Below, piece after piece: positions 14,073-22,364 of a stretch of 31,116 bases of DNA; the stretch's first letter is position 1, and every line of letters starts with the position of its first letter. The DNA is taken from contig URRR01000030.1 of assembly GCA_900550365.1 (NCBI GenBank), forward strand, positions 1 to 31,116. Reading direction: 5' to 3'. The position numbers were made by a program, and so were the translations under genes. The notes below the pieces were generated by a model. That model saw only the letters and a program-made list of their open reading frames with translations, was not told the origin of the DNA and ran no database searches. This DNA is from an uncultured Prevotella sp. Its GTDB lineage: Bacteria; Bacteroidota; Bacteroidia; Bacteroidales; Bacteroidaceae.

Positions 14073-15239
14073 TTATTTTTCATCAACGTCATAGTACTCG
14101 ATGTCGTCAATGTCTTCGATTTCATCCTCGTCGATGTATTCAATCTCGTCTTCGCCTTCCACCCGTAATTCTTCGGGCAATGTGTCAAGGTTCTTGTCAC
14201 GGTGAACGAGAGATTCTTCAGCTGTTATGCCTTTCAGCTTGTTGCTCTCACTGTTCAGCTCTTTCCAAAGAACGTCTTTAAGCTCGTCGAGCCCCTGGCC
14301 TGTAACGGCAGAGATGAATACTACCGGGATGTCATCTGGCGTTGTCTCCTTTAACATTTCTATAAGCTCATCGTCAAGCAAGTCGCATTTTGTCACGGCT
14401 AATACACGATGCTTGTCGAGCATGTCAGGATTGAAGTTTTTCAGTTCGTTCAGCAACACTTCATATTCTTTCTTTATATCATCCGTGTCGCCTGGAACCA
14501 TAAAGAGCAGCAGCGAGTTACGTTCTATATGCCGCAGGAAGCGCAGACCGAGCCCTTTACCCTCGCTTGCTCCTTCAATAATTCCGGGTATATCGGCCAT
14601 TACGAATGACTGACGGTCGTGGTAACCGACGATGCCAAGTGACGGCTCAAGTGTAGTAAAAGGATAATTCGCAATCTTCGGGCGTGCGCTTGACAGTGCA
14701 GATAGAAGTGTACTCTTGCCCGCATTAGGAAATCCGACAAGACCTACGTCGGCCAGCAACTTCAGCTCAAGTATTACGGTCATTTCCTCCATAGGCTCTC
14801 CGGGCTGTGCGTAGCGTGGAGCCTGGTTCGTAGCGCTGCGGAACTGGAAGTTGCCAAGACCTCCACGGCCGCCTTTCAGCAGCAGTACGGTCTGTCCGTC
14901 GTAAGTAACGTCGCAGATGTATTTGCCCGTCTCAGCATTATATACTACCGTACCGCAAGGCACGTCAATATACACGTCCTTGCCGTCGGTGCCGTGACAT
15001 TTGTCGCGACCGCCGTTGCCGCCGTGCTCCGCAAATACGTGACGCTGGAATTTCAGGTGCAGCAGAGTCCAGTAATTATGGTTTCCGCGCAGGTATATGC
15101 TGCCGCCTTTTCCTCCGTCACCTCCGTCAGGGCCTCCGTTAGGCTGGTATTTCGCATGTCGCAGGTGCATTGAACCGCGGCCGCCTTTGCCTGAGCGGCA
15201 GTAAATCTTAACGTAGTCAACAAAATTAGATTCGGGCAT
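14073..15239 (-). CDS. obg: GTPase Obg/CgtA
   Basis: 388 aa. The glycine-rich Obg fold (about 1-158) shows GKGGRGSMHLRH, GPDGGDGGKGGS and GGNGGRDKCHG. The G domain follows: G1 GFPNAGKST (about 168-176), the switch region YPFTTLEPSLG, DIPGIIEGASEGKGLG (G3) and TKCDLLDD (G4). In place of the OCT domain of some relatives there is a highly acidic C-terminal tail (about 355-388, Asp/Glu/Ile/Tyr-rich). Obg binds the large ribosomal subunit and links ribosome maturation with (p)ppGpp and the cell cycle. It is the third gene after hpt and adk, separated from adk by 103 nt with an inverted repeat. Confidence 0.97.
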   Translation of the reverse strand: MPESNFVDYVKIYCRSGKGGRGSMHLRHAKYQPNGGPDGGDGGKGGSIYLRGNHNYWTLLHLKFQRHVFAEHGGNGGRDKCHGTDGKDVYIDVPCGTVVYNAETGKYICDVTYDGQTVLLLKGGRGGLGNFQFRSATNQAPRYAQPGEPMEEMTVILELKLLADVGLVGFPNAGKSTLLSALSSARPKIANYPFTTLEPSLGIVGYHDRQSFVMADIPGIIEGASEGKGLGLRFLRHIERNSLLLFMVPGDTDDIKKEYEVLLNELKNFNPDMLDKHRVLAVTKCDLLDDELIEMLKETTPDDIPVVFISAVTGQGLDELKDVLWKELNSESNKLKGITAEESLVHRDKNLDTLPEELRVEGEDEIEYIDEDEIEDIDDIEYYDVDEK

Positions 15240-15260
15240 AGGGAAAATGATTAAGAGTTA

Positions 15261-15334
15261 AGAGTTAAGAATTAAGAATTAAGAAAATTTGCCTTGAATT
15301 TTAAAATATAGTGCTTTTCTTAATTCTTAACTCT
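15261..15334. repeat. TTAAGAATTAAG inverted repeat between adk and obg
   Basis: AGAGTTAAGAATTAAGAA (15261-15278) is exactly complementary to TTCTTAATTCTTAACTCT (15317-15334), an 18-bp AT-rich stem with a 38-nt loop. The left arm extends into further AGTTAAG/AATTAAG units to 15249. The same word occurs near 180-192, 7364-7375 and 10413-10429. It sits inside an operon, so it might act as an attenuator or processing site. Confidence 0.8.
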
Positions 15335-15342
15335 TAATTGAT

Positions 15343-15915
15343 TTAAATGTTGTCAATTACATTACATATGTCGGCGAAGATGCGGTCAAGCTCGCCGAGA
15401 CCGTTGATGTGGTGATGCAGACCTTCCTTCTTGTACCATTCGATAAGAGGAGAAGTCTGGTTGTGATAAACGTCGAGGCGCTTCTTGATGGTTTCCTCGT
15501 TGTCGTCAGAGCGTCCGCTTTCCTGTCCACGCTTTATCAGACGTGTCATAAGCTCGTCTTCGGGAACATCAAGCTCAATCATGGCAGCTACCTTATGTCC
15601 GCGCTCATCAAGCATCTTCTTCAGTGCTTCAGCCTGCGGTATGGTACGTGGAAAACCGTCAAAGATTACTCCGGCATGCTCTTTACCGAAGCTGTCATAA
15701 ACGCTGGCGAGAATGTCAATCATCAATTCATCGGGAATGAGCTGTCCGTTGTCTATGTATTGCTTTGCCGTTTTGCCTAACTCGGTTCCGTTCTTGATTT
15801 CGTTGCGCAGAACGTCGCCGGTTGAGATATGGCCGAAGCCGTACTTCTTAATCATCAAGTCGCTTTGCGTACCCTTGCCTGAACCGGGCGCGCCGAAAAT
15901 AACAATATTCTTCAT
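15343..15915 (-). CDS. adk: Adenylate kinase
   Basis: 190 aa, cytoplasmic. It catalyses ATP + AMP = 2 ADP. The P-loop GAPGSGKGT is at residues 8-16, the AMP-binding signature FDGFPRTIPQAEAL follows in the middle, and the LID region (RGQESGRSDDNEETIKKRL) is short, without the zinc-type cysteines of long bacterial forms. This short form is usual in Bacteroidetes. It follows hpt by 24 nt and precedes obg, an arrangement I recognise as common in the phylum. Confidence 0.97.
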   Translation of the reverse strand: MKNIVIFGAPGSGKGTQSDLMIKKYGFGHISTGDVLRNEIKNGTELGKTAKQYIDNGQLIPDELMIDILASVYDSFGKEHAGVIFDGFPRTIPQAEALKKMLDERGHKVAAMIELDVPEDELMTRLIKRGQESGRSDDNEETIKKRLDVYHNQTSPLIEWYKKEGLHHHINGLGELDRIFADICNVIDNI

Positions 15916-15939
15916 TTCTTGTCAATAAATAAAATATAC

Positions 15940-16479
15940 TTAATCTTCCACTAAGGTGTAGATATCTCTCAAGTTACGTCCCTGCTGGTTATAATCAAGA
16001 CCGTAACCAACAATAAAGTCATTTGGAATTTCCATTGCCGCATATTCTATGTCAAGGTCAACGGTAAGCTTCTCCGGCTTAACAAGCAGAGTGCAGATTT
16101 TAATGGATGCAGGGTTGCGTGTGCCGAGCGATTCAAGCATGCGTTTCATTGTAAGGCCGGATTCAACAATGTCTTCAATGATGACGATATTACGCCCTGT
16201 AAGATCTTCATTGATGCCGATTACCTCCTTAATCTTTCCTGTGGACATGGTCCCTTGGTATGAAGCAAGTTTTACGAATGAAACTTCGCACGGAATGTCA
16301 ATCATTCTCAAAAGGTCTGCTGCGAAAATGAAAGAGCCGTTAAGTACGGCAAGAAACAAAGGATTCTTGCCTGCCATGTCTTTATTTATGCGGTCGGCAA
16401 CGGCCTTTACATGTTCCAATATTTCTTTTTCTGTGTACGAAATCCTGAATGTTTTGTCGTGGATTTTTACTGTGGACAT
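15940..16479 (-). CDS. hpt: Hypoxanthine phosphoribosyltransferase
   Basis: 179 aa from the ATG opening MSTVKIHDKTFRISYTEKEI. An in-frame ATG eight codons upstream overlaps the likely promoter and adds residues without family match. The PRPP-binding loop IIEDIVESGLT (about 101-110) and the preceding VLNGSFIFAADL (PPi loop region) identify a type I phosphoribosyltransferase for purine salvage (hypoxanthine/guanine + PRPP to IMP/GMP). FIVGYGLDYN near the C-terminus is also typical. First gene of the hpt-adk-obg unit; divergent from nnr. Confidence 0.93.
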   Translation of the reverse strand: MSTVKIHDKTFRISYTEKEILEHVKAVADRINKDMAGKNPLFLAVLNGSFIFAADLLRMIDIPCEVSFVKLASYQGTMSTGKIKEVIGINEDLTGRNIVIIEDIVESGLTMKRMLESLGTRNPASIKICTLLVKPEKLTVDLDIEYAAMEIPNDFIVGYGLDYNQQGRNLRDIYTLVED

Positions 16480-16502
16480 ATCGCTTTTTTGATATTTTGG
16501 CA

Positions 16503-16563
16503 CAAAATTACTAAAAATATGCCAAACCGTAATAAATGATTAGCATTAATTTTGTATTTTTGC
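16503..16563. promoter_or_regulatory. Divergent promoter region between hpt and nnr
   Basis: A minus-strand -7 box TAATTTTG lies at 16503-16510, 23 nt before the hpt start. Plus-strand candidates TAATTTTG (16547-16554) and TATTTTTG (16556-16563) lie just before the nnr ATG at 16568. I did not find a correctly spaced TTTG for either direction, so only the -7 elements are supported; the plus-strand boxes would give a nearly leaderless nnr transcript. Confidence 0.45.
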
Positions 16564-16567
16564 ACTG

Positions 16568-18091
16568 ATGAAGATTTTTACAGGCGCTCAGATTCGTGAG
16601 CTTGACAAATACACAATAGGGCATGAGCCGATAAAATCCATTGATCTGATGGAACGTGCGGCGCGTGTTTTGACACGTGCCATTACTGATTTATGGAGTA
16701 ATGGTACGCCTGTTTTCGTTTTTGCGGGGCCTGGTAATAATGGCGGTGATGCATTGGCTGTAGCCCGTATGCTTGCTGAACGCAAATATCAGGTAAGCGT
16801 TTATTTGTTCAATATCGGAGGAAAACTGTCTGACGACTGTATGGTTAACCGCCAGAGAGTGTCAGAATGCAAGGCCGTCAAGAACTTTATAGAGGTTGTT
16901 GACGAGTTTGACCCTCCGAAACTGGAAGCCGGCATGCTTATTGTTGATGGCCTGTTCGGCTCCGGATTGAACAAGCCTCTTGCCGGAGGTTTTGCTTCGC
17001 TTGTGAAATATATTAACCAGTCATCCGCCACTGTTGTCAGTATTGATGTGCCTTCGGGGCTTATGACTGAAGACAACACTTATAACGTAAGGGCTAATAT
17101 AATAAAGGCTGACGTAACATTAACGCTACAAAACAAGAAGCTGTCTTTCTTTTTTCCTGAGAACCAGAAATTTATCGGCAGACTCGAAGTGCTTGACATA
17201 GGTCTGAGCAGGGAGGGTATGGAAGAAATAGGCACGTATTATACGGTGCTGGAGGAGAAAGATCTGCACCCGAGAATACTTCACCGCAGTGATTACGCGC
17301 ATAAGGGTGATATGGGGCATGCCCTCATCATTGCCGGCAGTTACGGCATGGCTGGTGCGGCGGTTCTCGCGACAAAAGCTTGTCTGAGGAGCGGAGTGGG
17401 GAAAGTCACAGTCTGTACTCCGCGCCGTAATACAGATATTATGCAGATATCAGTGCCCGAAGCTGTGTTGTGTATCGACAAGGAAGAGACTTACTTCTCT
17501 GAAGCGGTTGACGCGACAGATTTCGATGCTCTCGGGATAGGTCCCGGATTGGGCGTTATGGAAGGTTCGGCCATTGCTCTTATTACACAGATAAGGCGTA
17601 CGCAGGCACCTATTGTAATAGATGCTGACGGTCTTAATATTCTTGCTTCACATCGTGCCTGGCTGCAGCAGTTGCCCAAAGGCATAATACTAACACCGCA
17701 TCCGAAAGAATTTGAGCGGTTGGCCGGTAATAGATTCAGTGACAGTTTTGAACGGCTTAGCAGTGCCAGGGATATGGCTGAACGGTTACATGCTTATATA
17801 ATCCTGAAAGGACATAACTCTGCATTATGTATGCCGGACGGTAATATTGTGCTTAATTCAACCGGTAATGCGGGTATGGCTACGGCCGGAAGCGGTGACG
17901 TACTGACCGGAATAATAACAGGACTGCTTGCCAGAGGGTATAAACAGGCTGACGCCTGTATGCTCGGAATGTATCTTCACGGCTTGGCCGGCGACATTGC
18001 GGCAGATAAATTAGGAAAGGAATGTGTCGTGGCGAGTGACATCATAAGGTTCTTGCCGCAGGCGTTCAAGCATTTTTATGATAAGAAATAA
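16568..18091 (+). CDS. nnr: Bifunctional NAD(P)H-hydrate repair enzyme (epimerase and ADP-dependent dehydratase)
   Basis: 507 aa, cytoplasmic. The N-terminal YjeF-N epimerase domain (about 1-215) shows AGPGNNGGDALAVARML and VDGLFGSGLNKPL and interconverts R- and S-NAD(P)HX. The C-terminal ribokinase-fold dehydratase (about 240-507) shows KGDMGHALIIAGSYGMAGA, GIGPGLG, IDADGLNIL, LTPHPKEFERLAG, and the ATP/ADP loop TAGSGDVLTGII. Together they restore NAD(P)H damaged by hydration. The fusion is the standard bacterial form and the length is normal. It is followed 47 nt later by the DUF4831 gene on the same strand. Confidence 0.96.
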   Translation: MKIFTGAQIRELDKYTIGHEPIKSIDLMERAARVLTRAITDLWSNGTPVFVFAGPGNNGGDALAVARMLAERKYQVSVYLFNIGGKLSDDCMVNRQRVSECKAVKNFIEVVDEFDPPKLEAGMLIVDGLFGSGLNKPLAGGFASLVKYINQSSATVVSIDVPSGLMTEDNTYNVRANIIKADVTLTLQNKKLSFFFPENQKFIGRLEVLDIGLSREGMEEIGTYYTVLEEKDLHPRILHRSDYAHKGDMGHALIIAGSYGMAGAAVLATKACLRSGVGKVTVCTPRRNTDIMQISVPEAVLCIDKEETYFSEAVDATDFDALGIGPGLGVMEGSAIALITQIRRTQAPIVIDADGLNILASHRAWLQQLPKGIILTPHPKEFERLAGNRFSDSFERLSSARDMAERLHAYIILKGHNSALCMPDGNIVLNSTGNAGMATAGSGDVLTGIITGLLARGYKQADACMLGMYLHGLAGDIAADKLGKECVVASDIIRFLPQAFKHFYDKK

Positions 18092-18138
18092 TAGTTTTCA
18101 CGTTTCAAAATATTAGAATAATTATAAACAACGACCGT

Positions 18139-19200
18139 ATGAAAAACATCGTCATAGCGTCTTTATTGCTTGTATCAGGATTGCAGGCAGCTATTGCACA
18201 GCGGGGCAAGAACATAGCAGAAGGCACAGGATATTACTTGCCGCGTACCGAATTGCAGTTTACGATAAAGATAGAAAAGACTTCTTATACGCCTGGCGAT
18301 TTTGCCGTTTATGCTGAAAAGTATATGAAAATGCGGGATGTGGAGATGGAACCGTCAGTCACTTACCGCATATTAGGCCTTAACATAAATTCCGTTGGTG
18401 AACGTGACACTTCAAAATACTATGTGCTTCCGACGGACAACAAGCATAATATACAGACTGTCGATATTGCTGATGACGGTGTTCTCCTTGCCGTTAATGC
18501 CGACCCAAAGGAAATATCGCTGCCCGAGCCTTTTAAACCAGCGCGTAAGCCGGCACCGCTTGACCCTCGCGATTATATGAACGAAGATGTCTTGTCAGCA
18601 GGTAGTTCGGCTAAGATGGCTGAACTTTGTGCTCTTGAGATATATGACATACGTGACAGCCGTAGTCTGCTTAATAAGGGGCAGGCAGACTTTATGCCAA
18701 AGGATGGGGAACAGTTGCGTATAATGTTGAGAAACCTTGACCAGCAGGAGGCTGCCCTTATGCAGCTCTTCAGCGGCGTTACAGTCAAGGATACAATGGA
18801 GGCGGTTGTAAAGTTCGTGCCGACCAAAGTTGTTGACCGCCAGCTATTGTTCAGGTTCTCCAAGTGGATGGGCATAACTGATGCCGACGACCTCGGTGGT
18901 AATCCATATTATATAAGTGTGGAAGACAAGCATGTCACTCCGTCGATACAGGAGGATCTGTTAAGCCGCAAAAAGGCAAAGGATAATGGCGGCTTCTATG
19001 TCAATCTGCCGGGAAAGATTAAGATAACATTATATAAGGGTAACGAGCAGTGGGCCGCATACGAGCTTTACGCCGCACAGTTCGGTAACACTGTGCCGTT
19101 GGATGAGGAGTTGTTTGATAAGAAGTTGTTTACAGGTATCGTACTCAACCCTGTTACAGGCAATCTCGAAAGTATAGAAATAGAGAACGTGAAGAAATAA
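18139..19200 (+). CDS. DUF4831 family exported protein
   Basis: 353 aa. A signal peptide ends near residue 20 (LQAAIAQRG), without a lipobox. The mature protein starts GKNIAEGTGYYLPRTELQFTI (shortened here to GYYLPRTELQFTI), the recognisable beginning of DUF4831, a Bacteroidetes periplasmic or surface family of unknown function. It is rich in beta-strand and charged segments, with no obvious catalytic motif. It follows nnr by 47 nt, in a likely two-gene unit that ends at the terminator 19221-19260. Confidence 0.85.
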   Translation: MKNIVIASLLLVSGLQAAIAQRGKNIAEGTGYYLPRTELQFTIKIEKTSYTPGDFAVYAEKYMKMRDVEMEPSVTYRILGLNINSVGERDTSKYYVLPTDNKHNIQTVDIADDGVLLAVNADPKEISLPEPFKPARKPAPLDPRDYMNEDVLSAGSSAKMAELCALEIYDIRDSRSLLNKGQADFMPKDGEQLRIMLRNLDQQEAALMQLFSGVTVKDTMEAVVKFVPTKVVDRQLLFRFSKWMGITDADDLGGNPYYISVEDKHVTPSIQEDLLSRKKAKDNGGFYVNLPGKIKITLYKGNEQWAAYELYAAQFGNTVPLDEELFDKKLFTGIVLNPVTGNLESIEIENVKK

Positions 19201-19220
19201 ACCGGCTTAATATTTTATCG

Positions 19221-19260
19221 ATGAATGTGGCAGATACATCTTTGCCACATTCATTTTTTT
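19221..19260 (+). terminator. Intrinsic terminator after the DUF4831 gene
   Basis: ATGAATGTGGCA (19221-19232) and TGCCACATTCAT (19243-19254) form a perfect 12-bp stem with a 10-nt loop, followed by seven T residues. Confidence 0.9.
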
Positions 19261-19348
19261 GTGAATAATGATTAAAAATAATACGCTTTACGCAAGATTC
19301 AGCGCTTGTGCGCATTTTCATTGTTGAACGATAAAATATCAACAGCTT

Positions 19349-20092
19349 ATGAAGACAATGAAATTTTTTGCAGGATTGATGTTGGCCATAGTCTCCGTTT
19401 TCACGTTGGCGTCGTGTGACGATGATGACGGCTACGTCTGGTATTATTACCCTCAGCCCAATGCACTTGTTACAGTTAAGCCCATTGACGGCGCAGGTTT
19501 TTACATGCAGCTTGATGACAGTACGACGCTTTATCCGGTCAACATGGCCGTCTCTCCGTATGGAGACAAGGAAGTCAGGGCTCTTGTGTGCTATCGTGAG
19601 GTTAAGCCCGTAAATGATTATTATTCCAAGTCGGTTGAGGTGGCATGGATGGACAGCATACTGACCAAGGCAGCCGTGCCGTATCCGGCAGACGGAGATG
19701 TCGAGGAATACGGTGATGACGCAATAGAGATAGTGAACGACTGGGTTAACATTGCAGAAGACGGCTACCTTACGCTGCGTTTCCGCACACGTTGGGGCAA
19801 CAGCGGTGTGGCTCATTACGTAAATCTTCTTACAGGAGTTAATCCCGATGATCCGTATGAAGTTGAGTTCAAGCATAACGCTTACGGTGACGTTAACGGC
19901 GTTTGGGGTGATGCTCTCGTGGCGTTCAGGCTCAGTGACCTGCCCGACACAGACGGCAAAACAGTCAAGCTGAAGCTCAGATACAAATCTTACAGTGGTG
20001 AAAAGACCATTAGCTTTGACTATTGCAGCCGTAAGGCTACTACCGTAGAAGGCCAGGTTGACAGGGCTGAATACTCGTCGCGTATCAGATGA
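19349..20092 (+). CDS. NigD-like surface or periplasmic lipoprotein
   Basis: 247 aa. The signal peptide has the lipobox LASC, putting the lipidated cysteine at residue 23. The four aspartates right after it resemble the acidic lipoprotein export signal described in Bacteroidetes, so the protein may be surface-exposed. The domain order (N-terminal OB-like strand region with YYPQPNALVTVKP, then a beta-rich C-terminal part with YLTLRFRTRWGNSG) matches NigD-like proteins. The family name comes from a Bacteroides bacteriocin-associated operon; the function is unknown. It precedes the sigma factor gene by 84 nt but a terminator lies between them. Confidence 0.85.
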   Translation: MKTMKFFAGLMLAIVSVFTLASCDDDDGYVWYYYPQPNALVTVKPIDGAGFYMQLDDSTTLYPVNMAVSPYGDKEVRALVCYREVKPVNDYYSKSVEVAWMDSILTKAAVPYPADGDVEEYGDDAIEIVNDWVNIAEDGYLTLRFRTRWGNSGVAHYVNLLTGVNPDDPYEVEFKHNAYGDVNGVWGDALVAFRLSDLPDTDGKTVKLKLRYKSYSGEKTISFDYCSRKATTVEGQVDRAEYSSRIR

Positions 20093-20132
20093 CCGCGGCA
20101 GAATATTAACAATCAATATATAATTAACTGAG

Positions 20133-20166
20133 AGGCCGTGCGGTTTTTTTAGCGCGGCCTTTCTTC
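20133..20166 (+). terminator. Hairpin between the NigD-like gene and the sigma factor gene
   Basis: AGGCCGTGC (20133-20141) pairs with GCGCGGCCT (20152-20160) with one G-T wobble, the loop holds seven T residues, and TTTCTT follows. Probably the terminator of the NigD-like gene, ending 10 nt before the sigma factor start. Confidence 0.65.
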
Positions 20167-20176
20167 AATACTTAGG

Positions 20177-20740
20177 ATGTCTGGTAACGGCGGATATAGC
20201 GAAGACCAACTTGTTAGGCTTGCGGCAGGCGGCAATAATGCTGCCGTAAGGCAGATATATGACAGGTATGCAGGATATCTGGCCGCTGTCTGCGCCCGTT
20301 ACATTGCCGATGAGGATGACCGTAAGGATGTGCTGCAGGAGTGCTTCATACGTATTTTTACATCGTTAGACAAGTTTGATTACCGCGGTGAAGGTTCGTT
20401 GAAGGCATGGATGATCAGGATAGCGGTCAACGAGTCGCTGCGCTTTCTGAAGAAAAGCTCCGCATATGATTTTATCGAGAATGAGGACAGGCTGCCGGAT
20501 GTGGCGGATGAGCCTGACGTAGAAGGCATCCCGGATGACGTTATCAACGACATGATATTGTCGTTGCCTGCCGGATACCGTACGGTTTTTAACCTGTACG
20601 TCTTCGGACATAAAAGTCATAAGGAGATAGCTGCCATGCTCAATATCGGTGAAAGTTCGTCGGCTTCGCAGTTCTCTCGCGCCAAGGCTATGCTGGCCAG
20701 GCGCATTAAGGAATATAAAACCAAGCATAAAAACGATTAG
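20177..20740 (+). CDS. ECF-type RNA polymerase sigma factor
   Basis: 187 aa. Region 2 (about 8-90) includes DQLVRLAAGGNNAAVRQIYDR-type helices (ending at IYDRYAGYL) and RKDVLQECFIRIFTSLDKFD, with the -10 recognition helix near KAWMIRIAVNESLRFLKK. Region 4 (about 120-180) shows LPAGYRTVFNLYVFGHKSHK and EIAAMLNIGESSSASQFSRA, the helix-turn-helix for the -35. There is no region 3 and no C-terminal extension. The anti-sigma-like membrane protein gene begins 4 nt past the stop, the usual sigma/anti-sigma layout, so this factor is probably held at the membrane until an envelope signal arrives. The target promoters are unknown. Confidence 0.93.
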   Translation: MSGNGGYSEDQLVRLAAGGNNAAVRQIYDRYAGYLAAVCARYIADEDDRKDVLQECFIRIFTSLDKFDYRGEGSLKAWMIRIAVNESLRFLKKSSAYDFIENEDRLPDVADEPDVEGIPDDVINDMILSLPAGYRTVFNLYVFGHKSHKEIAAMLNIGESSSASQFSRAKAMLARRIKEYKTKHKND

Positions 20741-20744
20741 TATC

Positions 20745-22061
20745 ATGGATAAATATTGGATAGAACAGCTCAGAAACAGGTTTGCCGACAGAGAGGTGGC
20801 TCCTCCCGACGGTCTTTGGGAGAGCATACAGACTGCCATGCGTGACCGAGGTGTGGCCGGGGGTCGGAGTGAGGACGTGCCGCACCGCCGTGCCATGACG
20901 GCGGCCATGCGTTGGCGTCGTGCTGTGGCTGTTGCGGCCTGCGTGGCTTTGCTGGCCGGTTCGGGGTGGTTCATTTTCAGTCATGATACAGATAAGGAGG
21001 TGCTGTCTGGCAGTTCATCCAGTGTAACCGGACATTCCGTGGAAGGCCGTATGGCCGTTGCAGATAATAACGAATCTGGAGAAGCCTCAGCCGGTGAGCA
21101 ACTGGCGGTGCCGGGCAGTGCCGGTAGCCGGCTGGCTGCTGCCGTGTCTTTGGCTGAGGAGCACGTGGCTGAAGTGATAGACGCCGTTGACAGCCTTGAG
21201 ATGTCAGCAAAGCTAACTGCCGAAACCTCCGGAGCAGACAATAAAACCGGTTCTGATGATGTAGAGAGCAGCATTGTCGTAAAGCGCAGACCTGCCAAAG
21301 GACATGATGTATATAACAATGACGGAGGCGGAAACAGCATTGTACCGATGCATGAAGGACGCCATGGAGGCATTGCCCTTGCTGTATATGGCGCAGGCAT
21401 TAAGTCTTTCGGCAATTCGCAGGGTGCCCTTAATCCCGCCCTGGTGCCTTACGCCGTACAGAATACTCCCGTAATCAACTCTGATGCAGCCCTGCTAACG
21501 GCCTCTGCCGGTTCATTGAAAGATATTGACAACGGGGCAGGAGAGGTTAGCGTCAAACACCGCCAGCCGGTGAAGTTGGGCCTGTCGGCACGTTTCAATG
21601 TTGCCCGCCGGATAAGCCTTGAGACGGGAGTCAATTATTCTTATCATTCGGCTGACATTGCTTCAGGTGATGACAAGAGTGGTTACAAGACGGAACAGAA
21701 ACTTCATTATGTAGGTATTCCGCTTAGTGTCAGTTATGACATCTGGCATACCGATTACCTTGAAGTCTACGGGTCGGCAGGAGGCGGCGTGGAGTTCTGT
21801 GTGTCGGGCAGTACCCATACCGATTATATGTCGGGCAATAAGGTGGTCAGCTCGACGTCATCCGATGTCCGTGATAACCGTCCGCAGTGGTCAGTCAATG
21901 CGTCGGCCGGCATACAATATAATTTTACCAGCCATTTGGGAATCTATGCAGAGCCGGGAGTCAGTTATTATTTTGACAACGGCAGCGGTATAACCACTAT
22001 CTATAAGGACAAGCCGCTTAACTTTAATCTTAATGTTGGCCTTAGGCTTACCATAAAGTAA
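20745..22061 (+). CDS. Inner-membrane anchored protein with C-terminal beta-barrel domain, probable anti-sigma factor
   Basis: 438 aa from the ATG opening MDKYWIEQLRNRFAD, 4 nt after the sigma factor stop; a longer frame starting inside the sigma gene is not credible. Residues 1-58 are charged and probably cytoplasmic (RFADREVAPPDGLWESI is the usual beginning of Bacteroidetes proteins encoded next to ECF sigma genes). A single membrane segment lies at about 59-79. A low-complexity Ser/Ala/Glu/Val linker runs to about 200. The C-terminal half has alternating aromatic/small-residue strands (GLSARFNVARRISLETGVNY, LEVYGSAGGGVEF, WSVNASAGIQYNF, NLNVGLRL), typical of an OmpW/PorT-like outer-membrane barrel. 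One chain would then span from cytoplasm to outer membrane. Function is inferred from operon position and topology. Confidence 0.78.
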   Translation: MDKYWIEQLRNRFADREVAPPDGLWESIQTAMRDRGVAGGRSEDVPHRRAMTAAMRWRRAVAVAACVALLAGSGWFIFSHDTDKEVLSGSSSSVTGHSVEGRMAVADNNESGEASAGEQLAVPGSAGSRLAAAVSLAEEHVAEVIDAVDSLEMSAKLTAETSGADNKTGSDDVESSIVVKRRPAKGHDVYNNDGGGNSIVPMHEGRHGGIALAVYGAGIKSFGNSQGALNPALVPYAVQNTPVINSDAALLTASAGSLKDIDNGAGEVSVKHRQPVKLGLSARFNVARRISLETGVNYSYHSADIASGDDKSGYKTEQKLHYVGIPLSVSYDIWHTDYLEVYGSAGGGVEFCVSGSTHTDYMSGNKVVSSTSSDVRDNRPQWSVNASAGIQYNFTSHLGIYAEPGVSYYFDNGSGITTIYKDKPLNFNLNVGLRLTIK

Positions 22062-22071
22062 CGTTGGTGTC

Positions 22072-22338
22072 ATGTTTACCGTAATTGTCATCATGCTTGC
22101 CGGTGTAGTCTTGGGCTATGTGCTTAAGGCGGGGCGTTTCGTATGTGTAAGGCGTATTGTGACTGTGCTCATATGGGTATTGCTGTTTCTGCTCGGCGTC
22201 GAAGTGGGTGGCAATCCACGTGTGATAAACGGCATAGGGCAGCTTGGTGTTGAGGCTGTGGTGATAGCCGTGGCCGGTGTATTGGGCAGCGCAGGACTTG
22301 CGTGGATAGTTTATAAAGGTAAAAAGGTAAAAGAGTAA
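22072..22338 (+). CDS. LysO family transporter, small N-terminal subunit
   Basis: 88 aa, almost entirely hydrophobic, with three likely membrane segments and the motif LLFLLGVEVGGNPRVI. It matches the N-terminal part of the DUF340/LysO lysine exporter family, which in Escherichia coli is one protein of about 300 aa. The second part is encoded 278 nt downstream (22617-23225). The second protein contains a similar motif (LMFFVGLSVGGDTEVL), so the two parts look like related repeats. It follows the barrel protein by 10 nt. The basic C-terminus GKKVKE is encoded by the beginning of a low-complexity GGTAAAAA tract that runs past the stop. Confidence 0.8.
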   Translation: MFTVIVIMLAGVVLGYVLKAGRFVCVRRIVTVLIWVLLFLLGVEVGGNPRVINGIGQLGVEAVVIAVAGVLGSAGLAWIVYKGKKVKE

Positions 22339-22364
22339 AAAGGTAAAATTAATTCATAGTTCGG

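Noticed and set aside
19154..20116. 320-aa minus-strand frame over the NigD-like gene
   Set aside because: It runs antisense to a gene with a clear lipoprotein signal and family pattern; its residues (Cys/His/Val-rich) look like a shadow.
20649..20744. Longer start for the barrel protein, inside the sigma gene
   Set aside because: The 32 additional residues are out-of-frame translation of sigma region 4; MDKYWIEQL 4 nt after the sigma stop is the natural start.
22000..22071. Lysine riboswitch ahead of the lysO pair
   Set aside because: Only 10 nt separate it from the preceding gene, and no room or conserved aptamer sequence is visible; the later gap is tandem repeat.
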